From Streptomyces cathayae (GTDB lineage Bacteria > Actinomycetota > Actinomycetes > Streptomycetales > Streptomycetaceae), in the NCBI RefSeq assembly GCF_029760955.1, contig NZ_CP121682.1, forward strand, positions 310,001-374,000: 64,000 bases of DNA, written 5' to 3'. Of the stretch, positions 7,935 to 15,787 are shown in pieces. The notes under the pieces were generated by a model. The model did not search any database. It saw only the letters and a list, made by a program, of their open reading frames with translations, and was not told the DNA's origin. The position numbers and the translations under genes were made by a program. Each line of letters starts with the position of its first letter. Position 1 is the stretch's first letter.

Positions 7935-8429
7935 ATGAGATCACTCACCGAACAAGACATCCGCGGTTCCTTCGTCAACTGTTCCAAGGGTGAGGCCAAA
8001 CGCCTGTTCGTGCCCCGTGATCTCGGGGAGCGGGTCTGGAGCGAGCTGGACTTCCTGGGCTGGCGGGACCCGGGCGCGCCCGACCGCGGCTACCTCGTCA
8101 CCGAGCGTGCGGACCAGGGCCGTCTGACCGGGGTGGCGCTGCGCTTCCAGCCCGCCCGTCGCGGGTTCCTGCACCGCAGCATGTGCTCGCTGTGCCTGAC
8201 GACCCATCCGCGGGGAGGCGTCTCCCTGATGACCGCGCGCAGGGCGGGCACGGCCGGGCGCGAGGGCAACTCGGTCGGCGCCTACATGTGCACCGACCTC
8301 GCCTGCTCCCTCTACCTGCGCGGCAGGAAGATCCCGGAGACGGGGCCCCGCTTCGAGGAGACCCTCACTCTGGAGGAGCAGATCGCCCGTACGCTGAGCA
8401 ACCTCCACGCCTTCCTCGACAAGGTGTGA
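7935..8429 (+). CDS. FBP-domain (FusB/EF-G-binding type) zinc-finger protein
   Basis: A 164-residue protein with the treble-clef zinc finger of the FBP/FusB family. Ligands are in CSLC (about residues 83-86) and CTDLAC (about 118-123), separated by RRAGTAGREGNSVGAYM. FusB-type proteins bind elongation factor G on the ribosome and can protect it from fusidic acid, though most actinobacterial members are uncharacterised. The N-terminus (TEQDIRGSFVNCSKGEAKRL) and C-terminus (LSNLHAFLDKV) are full length for the family. GGGAGAG precedes the ATG. Confidence 0.8.
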   Translation: MRSLTEQDIRGSFVNCSKGEAKRLFVPRDLGERVWSELDFLGWRDPGAPDRGYLVTERADQGRLTGVALRFQPARRGFLHRSMCSLCLTTHPRGGVSLMTARRAGTAGREGNSVGAYMCTDLACSLYLRGRKIPETGPRFEETLTLEEQIARTLSNLHAFLDKV

Positions 8430-8580
8430 CACCCGGCCGCGGCACCGGTCGGCAGGGGTCGACACCGGTCGGCGCCAGTCGGCGTTGTCCGTGAATGCCC
8501 CGGTCCGTCACCCGGCCGACTACGGTCCTCCCCGAACACGTTCGACGTGTCCGGAGAGGGGGAACCGTCGGAGGATGCGA

Positions 8581-9828
8581 GTGGTTCGTGAGTGGGTGGC
8601 GCCGGCCAGGCAGTTCGTCAAGCAGCGGCGCGATCCCGTGACCGTGCAGACGCTGCGTTCGGCGGCGGCGGCGACGGTCGCCTACATCATCGCGGTGCGG
8701 CTGAGCCCGGAAGCCGCCCCGCTCACCGCTCCGCTGACGGCTCTGCTCGTCGTCCAGGTCACCCTGTTCTCCACGCTCACCACCGGCATGCGCCGGGTGA
8801 ACGCCGTGGTGACCGGGGTGGTGGTCGCCATCCTCTTCAGCCTGCTGGTGGGGCTGAGCTGGTGGAGTCTGGGCCTGCTCATCCTGTCGTCACTGATCGT
8901 CGGCCACCTCGTCCGTGTGGACGAGTTCGTACCCGAGGTGGCGATCAGCGCGATGCTGGTGCTCGGGGTGACCCACCACGGGGACACCGCGTGGGCGCGG
9001 ATCGTGGAGACGCTGATCGGCGCCGTCGTCGGGCTCGCCTTCAACCTCCTGCTGGCCCCTCCGGTGTGGGTGGAGGAGGCCGGTGAGTCGATCGGGTCGC
9101 TGGCCCGGCGGGTGCGGCAGCTGATGCTGCGCCTGGGCGAGCAGGCCTTCGAGCACACTCCCCACCACCGTGCGGCGGCCCGGCTGCACGAGGCCCGCCG
9201 GCTCGATCACGACATCTCCGAGGTGGACGCGGACCTCCGGCAGGCCGAGGACAGCCTGCGGCTGAACCCGCGGGTGCGGGAGGGGCTGCTGCACCGGGTC
9301 GTGCTGCGCACCGGCCTGGACACCCTGGAGATCTGTACGGTCGTCCTGCGGGTGCTGGCGCGCACCTTCACCGACCTCGCGAGGGAACGCGAGCCGGATC
9401 CCCTGTTCCCCCCGGAGACGGGCGCCGTTGTCGAGCAGTTGCTGTCCGAGATCTCCGACGCGGTGGTCAGCTTCTCGGTGCTGGTCACCTCGAGCGTCAG
9501 CGAGAGCGCGGAGTCCGCGGAGGAGCGGCTCATCACGGAACTGCGGCAGGCCGCCACGACCCGAGACCGGCTGGCCCGACTGCTGCTGGAGGACGTGCGG
9601 CGGGACGCCCGTCAGTGGCAGCTGTACGGTGCCCTGCTGACCGAGGTCAACCGCATTCTCGACGAGATGGACATCGAGCACCGTTCGAAACGGCTGCTGG
9701 AGGAGTTGGACCGGCACGCACGCGAGCAGCGTGAACGCCTGCCGCGGCTCACCCGGATGCGGGAGCGGCTGCGCGTGCCGGACCGGCTGCGCCGGAACCA
9801 GCGGGACACCGCCGGGCGTTCTCTGTGA
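8581..9828 (+). CDS. FUSC-family (aromatic acid exporter-like) membrane protein
   Basis: A 415-residue protein with about six N-terminal membrane helices (residues 20-160, for example AAAATVAYIIAVRL, VVVAILFSLLVGLSWWSLGLL). A long helical cytoplasmic domain rich in Glu, Arg and Leu follows (160-415). This is the arrangement of FUSC/ArAE-type proteins; the substrate is not known. GTG at 8581 was chosen because GGAGG (8570-8574) is 6 bases upstream; the ATG at 8575 would directly abut that site. The stop is 56 bases before the next gene on the same strand. Confidence 0.8.
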   Translation: MVREWVAPARQFVKQRRDPVTVQTLRSAAAATVAYIIAVRLSPEAAPLTAPLTALLVVQVTLFSTLTTGMRRVNAVVTGVVVAILFSLLVGLSWWSLGLLILSSLIVGHLVRVDEFVPEVAISAMLVLGVTHHGDTAWARIVETLIGAVVGLAFNLLLAPPVWVEEAGESIGSLARRVRQLMLRLGEQAFEHTPHHRAAARLHEARRLDHDISEVDADLRQAEDSLRLNPRVREGLLHRVVLRTGLDTLEICTVVLRVLARTFTDLAREREPDPLFPPETGAVVEQLLSEISDAVVSFSVLVTSSVSESAESAEERLITELRQAATTRDRLARLLLEDVRRDARQWQLYGALLTEVNRILDEMDIEHRSKRLLEELDRHAREQRERLPRLTRMRERLRVPDRLRRNQRDTAGRSL

Positions 9829-9884
9829 CGGGACCGGCCGGCGGCGTGCGTGCCGGCGGCCACGGAGACGAAGGGGGCACGCGG

Positions 9885-10937
9885 ATGACCGACACCACCA
9901 TGCGGATCGACGGGAACACCTTGCTGCTGCCTGGCGGTGCGGCGGTGCGGTTCATCCGTACGCTGCGGTTGCCGGAGACCGGAACGCACGCCCTGCCGCC
10001 GGGCCTGGGCGAGTTCCCGGTACGGCGTGTCGCGGACTACGCGGAGTCGGTGCCCGAAGCCTGGCGGGCGCGCGGCGGTGTGATGCTCCCGGTGTATCTG
10101 CGGGAGGCCATGTGGCTGAGCTTCGCGGGCACCAGGGAGCCGGCCGCGCTGCAGGTGGGGGTCGGCAAGGTGTGCGCGGTCTCCGGCCGCCCGTGGAGCG
10201 ACCGGCCGGCCCGTGACCCGCAGAACTACCTGGTGCTGCCCCGGCAGCCCTGGCTGGACGGCATCAACTCCGGGAAGGGCACGGTCCGCCAGTTCGTGGC
10301 CGTGCCGCTGGGGCTGGGCGCGACCGTCGAGGGCCAGGTCACCGGCGAGGAGGTGTGGGGCGGTGTCCAGTTGCAGTCCTTCCCGCTGACCCCCGAGGCG
10401 CTGGCCCGGTGGCGCGAGGAGGAGCGGGAGCGGCTGCGGGCGGAGCGGGCGCGGTTCTCGGCCCGCACCGCGGGCTTCGGTGCCGCGCCCGCCATGGCGG
10501 CGCCGCCCGCGCCGGGCGCGGCCCCCGCGGCGCCCGGCGGCGCGCCCCGGGCCGCCGCGGCCATGGGGCTCGGTGTCGGCGGTTCGATGCGGCAGGAGGT
10601 CCACCAGGACGACCGGCCGCTGACGGACTGGTCCGAGCGGCCCGCCGGCCGGGTGTTCGTCCACCTGGTGACGCCTCCCCAGTGGCGGAGCATCACGGGT
10701 GAGGCGCCGCCGCCGTCCCCGGTGGACCGGGCCGCCTACACCCGGGCGGGGCTGCCCTGGTTCGACCACTACGACCAGGACGCGCGGGACCTCGAGCCGG
10801 CCGACGCGCTCCGGTCGGTGAAACCGGTCGGCGACTGGCTCGGGGACGACCACGAGCCCTGGCAGCCCCCGTCGCCGCATCAGGTGAAACCGCTCGGGGA
10901 CGCACGGGGCAAGCCGGTCGAGGACGGCGACTGGTAG
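9885..10937 (+). CDS. Conserved hypothetical protein with Ala/Pro-rich linker
   Basis: A 350-residue soluble protein of unknown function. Residues 1-190 look globular, with LPPGLGEFPVRRVADYAESV and MLPVYLREAMWLSF segments, and a long charged helix (about 175-200, RWREEERERLRAERARF) follows. An Ala/Pro/Gly-rich linker (about 205-240) then leads to a C-terminal part with repeated VKPVGDWLG and VKPLGD motifs. No signal peptide or membrane helix is seen. The ATG at 9885 has AAGGGGG about 8 bases upstream. I do not recognise the family; its position suggests co-transcription with the FUSC gene. Confidence 0.7.
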   Translation: MTDTTMRIDGNTLLLPGGAAVRFIRTLRLPETGTHALPPGLGEFPVRRVADYAESVPEAWRARGGVMLPVYLREAMWLSFAGTREPAALQVGVGKVCAVSGRPWSDRPARDPQNYLVLPRQPWLDGINSGKGTVRQFVAVPLGLGATVEGQVTGEEVWGGVQLQSFPLTPEALARWREEERERLRAERARFSARTAGFGAAPAMAAPPAPGAAPAAPGGAPRAAAAMGLGVGGSMRQEVHQDDRPLTDWSERPAGRVFVHLVTPPQWRSITGEAPPPSPVDRAAYTRAGLPWFDHYDQDARDLEPADALRSVKPVGDWLGDDHEPWQPPSPHQVKPLGDARGKPVEDGDW

Positions 10938-10964
10938 GCATGGGCAACCGGCCGGGGGCCCTCC

Positions 10965-11693
10965 TCAGCCGTCCCCGTCGGCACGCTGCCGTTGCAGCGG
11001 ACGGGGGCAGGAGACCGTGCTCGCCTGGGAGAGGAGTACGTGCATGCGCTCGGTGAGCTGGCCGAGGTCGTCGGCGGGCCGGTGGAACGGCAGCCGTACG
11101 TCGCCGCCGGTGCGGAGGCGTTCGATGCGCAGCGTGAGTCCGTGCCGGTCGACGGCGAGCGGCCGCACGCGGACCGCGCCGTGCAGGCTGCCCGGGTCGA
11201 CCAGCCGGGTGAGCCGGTCGACCGCGTCGCCGTGGCAGTCGGCGAGGTGGGTCAGCAGCCGTGCCTCGGCGGTGGCGAGCGGGTCGGGGCGTGCCGCGGC
11301 GAACTCGTCCGGGTCGACGACGACGGCTCCGGACGCCTGCCGCAGCACCACACGCGTGGCCCGGAAGGCGAGCCGGCCGTCCTCGACGGTGAACCGGCCC
11401 GCGAGCCACAGCCTGGCCCGGATCCTCTTGCGCACCGGAACGGGTGCGACGTCGGCGAACTCCAGCACGGCGGACGGTTCGCCGCGGGGCGCGCAGATCG
11501 CGGCGGTGAGCAGCGCGCTCTCCTCGGGCACCTCCAGCAGGACGCGCCCGTCGTCGCTCATCCCGTGCGCGCCGACGAACTCCTCCCGGAAGCCCTCCGC
11601 GGTCACCGCGCAGGACCATGCGGCGGCGAGCACGGAGCGGGCCCGTTCCGCCGCGCCGGGCTCGGCCGTCCAGACGTGCGTGTCGTCACCCAT
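10965..11693 (-). CDS. DUF2470-domain protein, iron-regulated, possibly haem-related
   Basis: A 242-residue protein. The C-terminal segment TAEARLLTHLADCHGDAVDR, running on to VRPLAVDRHGLTLRI, is the DUF2470 fold that often accompanies haem-utilisation (HugZ-like) split-barrel domains. The N-terminal part has beta-rich segments (LLEVPEESALLTAAICAP, RLWLAGRFTVEDGRLAFRA). GGAGG is 7 bases before the ATG at 11693, and an iron box sits immediately upstream. A role in haem or siderophore iron metabolism is therefore likely, but catalysis is not shown. The 5' neighbour on the same strand is the TetR gene read away from it; there is no operon partner. Confidence 0.78.
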   Translation of the reverse strand: MGDDTHVWTAEPGAAERARSVLAAAWSCAVTAEGFREEFVGAHGMSDDGRVLLEVPEESALLTAAICAPRGEPSAVLEFADVAPVPVRKRIRARLWLAGRFTVEDGRLAFRATRVVLRQASGAVVVDPDEFAAARPDPLATAEARLLTHLADCHGDAVDRLTRLVDPGSLHGAVRVRPLAVDRHGLTLRIERLRTGGDVRLPFHRPADDLGQLTERMHVLLSQASTVSCPRPLQRQRADGDG

Positions 11694-11707
11694 CCCCGAA
11701 CCTCCTC

Positions 11708-11726
11708 TTAGGTAAGCCTTGCCTAA
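11708..11726 (-). promoter_or_regulatory. Iron box (DmdR/IdeR operator)
   Basis: TTAGGTAAGCCTTGCCTAA matches the 19-bp iron-box consensus TTAGGTTAGGCTCACCTAA at 15 positions, including both TTAGGT and CCTAA ends. It ends a few bases from the ribosome binding site of the DUF2470 gene, where Fe-bound DmdR/IdeR would block transcription. The match is seen directly; repression by iron is inferred from the known family. Confidence 0.8.
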
Positions 11727-11792
11727 CCTAGCGAAGATCGGGGCACACGCCAACCCGGTGGCGCGAGCTGGGCGAGACCTTTCGGCACCTTC

Positions 11793-12407
11793 TCAGACCG
11801 TGAGAACACCGAGCAGCGCGCGGGCGCACAGATCGCGCACCTCCTCGCGGCTCAGTTCGGAACCGCGCAGCCACTCCAGGCACACCGCCGTGGTGAAGGC
11901 CAGCCAGCCGCGCACCGCCAGACGCGTGTCCGGCCGCCCCCTCAGCAGCGGACCGAACTCGGGGTCCCCCGCCAGCGCCTGGAGGATCTGCCGCTCCTGC
12001 GCGGCCAGGGCGCGCCGGTAGACCCGGCGTACCGCCCGGTCCCCCGCCGCGTCGGCGCGGTGGAAGGCGCGGTAGCCGTGCGCGTGCTCCTGGACGTACT
12101 CCAGGTACGTGTCCAGCCCCGGGGCGAGCTGTCCGCGCACCGGGGTGCCGGGCACCGCCGCCGTCATGCGCAGCATCCGCTCGCTCTCGCGCTCGACGAC
12201 CGCCGCGAAGAAGTCCCGTTTGGTGGGGAAGTAGTGGTACAGCAGCCCGCGCGAGACCCCGGCGATCTCGGCCACCTGCTCGATCCACACATCGTCGTAC
12301 GGGCTCTCCGAGAACAGCCGCGCCCCGACCGACAGAAGCTGCTCGCGACGCTCCCCGGTGCTGAGCCGGCGGCGCGTGCGCCCGCCCTCGCCCTCGTTCG
12401 CGGCCAT
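11793..12407 (-). CDS. TetR-family transcriptional regulator
   Basis: A 204-residue protein with the N-terminal TetR helix-turn-helix (residues 15-62: RREQLLSVGARLFSESPYDD, then IAGVSRGLLYHYFPTKRDFF) and a C-terminal ligand-binding domain. It is divergent from a CYP102-like P450 gene, 173 bases apart. Bacillus megaterium BM3R1, a TetR protein, represses the P450BM3 gene, so a similar fatty-acid-responsive pairing is possible. A partly symmetric TTGACGCCGGTTCAG at 12421-12435, just upstream of the ATG, is a weak operator candidate. Confidence 0.88.
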   Translation of the reverse strand: MAANEGEGGRTRRRLSTGERREQLLSVGARLFSESPYDDVWIEQVAEIAGVSRGLLYHYFPTKRDFFAAVVERESERMLRMTAAVPGTPVRGQLAPGLDTYLEYVQEHAHGYRAFHRADAAGDRAVRRVYRRALAAQERQILQALAGDPEFGPLLRGRPDTRLAVRGWLAFTTAVCLEWLRGSELSREEVRDLCARALLGVLTV

Positions 12408-12580
12408 CCCCGCACCTTACTTGACGCCGGTTCAGCCGCCGGACCAGACTGGGACGTCCTATTGAATCCGCGTACAACACGGCTCGCGCTTCCCGCACTT
12501 CACGGCGCACCGCAGCCCACCGTCCCCCGGGCGAAGCGCCGCGCCGCGTCGCAGACGCTCACCGGATCGAAGGAGACCGC

Positions 12581-14122
12581 ATGGCGGAAACGACGACACC
12601 GGCCGGACTGCCGAAGGGGTTCCGCAGCGCCGAGCGGGGCTGGCCCGCACTGCGCCGCATCCCCCGTCCTCCCCACCGGGTCCCCCTCCTCGGGGACGTC
12701 CTCGGCTCGAACCGGCGCACCCCCGTCCAGGACTCGATGCGCCACGCCCGCCGGCTGGGGCCGATCTTCCGGCGGAACGCCTTCGGCAAGGAGTTCGTGT
12801 TCGTGTGGGGTGCGGACCTGGTGGCCGATCTGGCCGACGAGGCGCGCTTCGCCAAGCACGTGGGGCTGGGCGTGGCCAATCTGCGGCCGGTCGCGGGCGA
12901 CGGCCTGTTCACCGCGTACAACCACGAACCCAACTGGCAGCTCGCCCATGACGTGCTCGCCCCCGGGTTCAACCGCGAGGCCATGGCGCGCTATCACGCG
13001 ATGATGCTGGCCGTGGCGGAGCGGCTGACCGACCACTGGGACCGCGCGGCCGGTGCGGGCCGGACCGTGGACGTGCCCGGCGACATGACCAGGCTGACGC
13101 TGGAGACGATCGCGCGCACCGGGTTCGGGCACGACTTCGGTTCGTTCGAACGGTCCCGTCCGCACCCCTTCGTCACCGCGATGGTCGGCACGCTCGCCCA
13201 CGCGCAGCGGCGGAACTCCGTGCCCACACCGCTGGCCCCGCTGCTGCTGCGGAGCGCGAGCCGGCGCAACGCCGCCGACATCGCCCGTCTCCACCGCATC
13301 GTCGACGACGTGGTACGGACCCGGCGCGCCGCCGGCGGCGGGGAGGGTGATCTGCTCGACCGGATGCTGGACACCGCGCACCCCGAGTCCGGCGAGCGGC
13401 TGTCACCCGAGAACGTCCGCCGTCAGGTCATCACCTTCCTGATCGCCGGTCACGAGACCACCTCGGGCGCCCTCTCCTTCGCCCTGCACCATCTCTCCCG
13501 GCATCCCGACGTCGCGGCCCGCGCCCGCGCCGAGGTGGACCGTGTCTGGGGCTCCGCGGCCGCGCCGGGCTACGAGCAGGTGGCCAGACTGCGGTACGTC
13601 CGCCGGGTGCTCGACGAGTCGCTGCGGCTGTGGCCCACCGCGCCCGCCTTCGCCCGGGAGGCCCGCGCGGACACGGTGCTGGCCGGGGAGCACCCGATGC
13701 GGCGGGGAGCGTGGACGCTGGTGCTGACCCCGATGCTGCACCGGGACCCCGGGGTGTGGGGGCCCGACGCCGAGCGGTTCGACCCGGACCGGTTCGACAC
13801 ACCGGCCGTACGGTCCCGGCCCCCGCACACCTTCAAGCCGTTCGGCACGGGGGCGCGGGCCTGCATCGGGCGGCAGTTCGCGCTGCACGAGGCGACGCTG
13901 GTGCTCGGACTGCTGCTGCGCCGCTACGAACTGCGGCCCGATCCGGACTACCGGCTGCGCGTGACCGAGCGGCTCACGCTGATGCCGGAGGGCCTGCGGC
14001 TGCGCCCGGAGCGGCGGACGGCGCGGCCGACCGGGGCCGGGGCGTCGAACGCGTCCGGGGCGCCCGGACCCGCCGGCGCGCCGTCAGCGCACCGCCGTCC
14101 AGTGCGCGGGACGGGTGAGTGA
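12581..14122 (+). CDS. Cytochrome P450, CYP102-like haem domain without reductase
   Basis: A 513-residue P450. The I-helix motif AGHETTSG (about 287-294), the ExxR in DESLRLW and the haem-binding loop FKPFGTGARACIGRQFALHEA (about 417-437, Cys ligand in RACIG) are all present. The C-terminus after the haem loop (ATLVLGLLLRRYELRPD, then LTLMPEGLRLR) strongly resembles the haem domain of P450BM3. The CYP102 flavin reductase domain is missing, so it needs separate redox partners. The substrate is probably a fatty acid, by family. AAGGAG is 6 bases before the ATG. The last 40 residues are an Ala/Pro/Gly tail, and its 3' end overlaps the convergent pentapeptide gene by 39 bases. Confidence 0.88.
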   Translation: MAETTTPAGLPKGFRSAERGWPALRRIPRPPHRVPLLGDVLGSNRRTPVQDSMRHARRLGPIFRRNAFGKEFVFVWGADLVADLADEARFAKHVGLGVANLRPVAGDGLFTAYNHEPNWQLAHDVLAPGFNREAMARYHAMMLAVAERLTDHWDRAAGAGRTVDVPGDMTRLTLETIARTGFGHDFGSFERSRPHPFVTAMVGTLAHAQRRNSVPTPLAPLLLRSASRRNAADIARLHRIVDDVVRTRRAAGGGEGDLLDRMLDTAHPESGERLSPENVRRQVITFLIAGHETTSGALSFALHHLSRHPDVAARARAEVDRVWGSAAAPGYEQVARLRYVRRVLDESLRLWPTAPAFAREARADTVLAGEHPMRRGAWTLVLTPMLHRDPGVWGPDAERFDPDRFDTPAVRSRPPHTFKPFGTGARACIGRQFALHEATLVLGLLLRRYELRPDPDYRLRVTERLTLMPEGLRLRPERRTARPTGAGASNASGAPGPAGAPSAHRRPVRGTGE

Positions 14123-14953
14123 CCCGGGCAGTCTGGTGCCGGCGCTTCCGCGGGCCGCGTTCAGCTGGGGCTGGGTGAGGAAGAACGCCCCGGTCAGATC
14201 GGCGTCCGTGAGGTCGGTGTCGCGCAGGTCGGCGCCGATCAGGTCCGCGTCCCGCAGGTCGGCGCCGGTGAGGTCGGCGGCGATGAGGTAGGCGCCCCGC
14301 AGACTGATCCCGCGCAGATCGGCCCCCTGGAGACGGGCCCCCATCAGATCCGCGCCCCGGCGGTCCTTCCTGCGCCCGCGCGCGCCGGCCCGCGCCAGTT
14401 CGCTCGCCCTCAGCAGCAGCACGTTGACGTCCTGCCGGTGGGCGCCCACGTCCAGCGCGCCCAGTTCGTCAGGGGTCCCGCGGGTGAGCCGCCCGGTCTT
14501 CTCCAGCGCCCCGCGCAGTTCGGCGTGGACCGGACGCGCCGCGGGCAGGGTGAGCGCCTCGGTCAGGTACCAGAGCAGTTCGTGCAGCTGCCGGACGACC
14601 GGGAACACGTCGAACATGCGGCGGGCCCGCTCCGGCGGCCCGGTGCGCCAGTCCTGTCCGCCGAAGGTGATCTGCGAGACCTTCTGCCCGGCGCCGAAGC
14701 AGTCGTAGACCGTGCAGCCGCTGAATCCCTCCTGCCGCAGCCGCGCGTGGATGCCGCAGCGGTGGTCCGCCCGCAGGTTACGGCAGGGGCTGCCGGCCTG
14801 CTTGTCCACCGCGAAGTCGGCGGAGGCGGTGAACGGCAGAGCGACACAGCACAGCCCGAAACACTCCCCGCAGTCGCCGCGCAGGTCCGGGGCCGACGCG
14901 CCCTTCTCGGCGCCCTTCGTGTCCATCGCGTCCCCGGTGTTCCCGTCGTCCAT
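14084..14953 (-). CDS. Cys-cluster (YkgJ-like) protein with C-terminal pentapeptide repeats
   Basis: A 289-residue protein. Residues 27-85 carry a cysteine cluster: CGECFGLCC, then CRNLRADHRCGIHARL and CTVYDCFGAGQK. This resembles the YkgJ-type zinc or Fe-S binding domain. The C-terminal part (about 200-260) is a pentapeptide repeat right-handed helix with A(D/N)LxG units such as ADLMGARLQGADLRGISLRG and ADLTGADLRDADLIG. The combination suggests a metal-binding domain with a binding scaffold; the function is unknown. AAGGG is 7 bases before the ATG, and the PIG-L gene ends 11 bases upstream, so the two are probably one transcript. Confidence 0.82.
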   Translation of the reverse strand: MDDGNTGDAMDTKGAEKGASAPDLRGDCGECFGLCCVALPFTASADFAVDKQAGSPCRNLRADHRCGIHARLRQEGFSGCTVYDCFGAGQKVSQITFGGQDWRTGPPERARRMFDVFPVVRQLHELLWYLTEALTLPAARPVHAELRGALEKTGRLTRGTPDELGALDVGAHRQDVNVLLLRASELARAGARGRRKDRRGADLMGARLQGADLRGISLRGAYLIAADLTGADLRDADLIGADLRDTDLTDADLTGAFFLTQPQLNAARGSAGTRLPGSLTRPAHWTAVR

Positions 14954-14964
14954 GCCGCCGCCCT

Positions 14965-15708
14965 TCACCGGGGGAACAGTTCGAAGGTGACCGCCGGCCG
15001 GTTCCCGAACCGCTTGCCCGACTGCCGGGCGTCCCCCGGCAGGAAGCTGCGTACATACGCCTCGGGATCCTCGTCGGTCAACGACTCGAGGTAGGTGCGG
15101 TGTTCGAGCCGGGAGCGCACCGCCCGCTCCCGGCCGACGGTCGCGTCCACGGCGTGGGTGGGCATGCTGGAGCCCGCCACGGCGACCCAGCGGACACCGT
15201 TCCAGGGTTCGAGGCCCTGCTCGGTCAGTTCGGGGAAGATCCACCGGTTTCCGGCGTCTCCGGCCGCGTCGAGCACCGCGCGGCCGACCGCCACGTGGTC
15301 CGGGGCGTTCCAGAACGTCTCGCCCCAGGTCTCCCGGTGGTTCAGGGTGACCACCAGTTCGGGGCGGTGGCGGCGGATGGCGGCGGTGATGTCCCGGCGC
15401 AGGGCGGTGCCGTACTCGATGACGCCGTCCTGGTGGTCCAGGAACTCCACGGTCGACACGCCGACCACGGCCGCGCTCGCCCTCTGCTCCCGCTCCCGGA
15501 TCGGACCGGCCTCGGCGGGCTCCAGGGTGTCGATGCCCGCCTCGCCGCGGGTCGCCAGCACATAGCCGACCTCACGGCCGGCGTCGGTCCAGGTCGCGAT
15601 CGCGGCGGCGCAGCCGTACTCGATGTCGTCGGGGTGGGCGACCACGGCCAGTGCGCGCTGCCAGTCGTCGGGCATGGGCTCGAGTTGGGCGAACGTCACC
15701 TCGGTCAT
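14965..15708 (-). CDS. PIG-L family deacetylase
   Basis: A 247-residue LmbE/PIG-L protein. The metal-binding AHPDDIEYGC motif (about 24-33, His and Asp-Asp ligands) and the third ligand in HNRE-like LNHRETWGETFWNAPDHVAVG (His of PDHV) are intact. Family members remove N-acetyl groups from GlcNAc-type substrates; MshB and Mca of mycothiol metabolism are well-known examples, but this protein is shorter than both. The ATG at 15708 fits the family N-terminus; the ribosome binding site is weak. It precedes the Cys-cluster/pentapeptide gene by 11 bases. Confidence 0.86.
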   Translation of the reverse strand: MTEVTFAQLEPMPDDWQRALAVVAHPDDIEYGCAAAIATWTDAGREVGYVLATRGEAGIDTLEPAEAGPIREREQRASAAVVGVSTVEFLDHQDGVIEYGTALRRDITAAIRRHRPELVVTLNHRETWGETFWNAPDHVAVGRAVLDAAGDAGNRWIFPELTEQGLEPWNGVRWVAVAGSSMPTHAVDATVGRERAVRSRLEHRTYLESLTDEDPEAYVRSFLPGDARQSGKRFGNRPAVTFELFPR

Positions 15709-15739
15709 GCCCGCAGAGTAACCCGTCCCACCGACGACA

Positions 15740-15770
15740 CCCCCCGGGGCCCACCCGGAGCCCCGGGGGG
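15740..15770 (-). terminator. Stem-loop terminator of the S33 peptidase gene
   Basis: CCCCCCGGGGC, a 9-base loop and GCCCCGGGGGG form a perfect 11-bp stem 18 bases past the stop codon of the minus-strand hydrolase gene. It separates that gene from the PIG-L gene downstream. Confidence 0.65.
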
Positions 15771-15787
15771 CACGCCTCACTCCGCGC

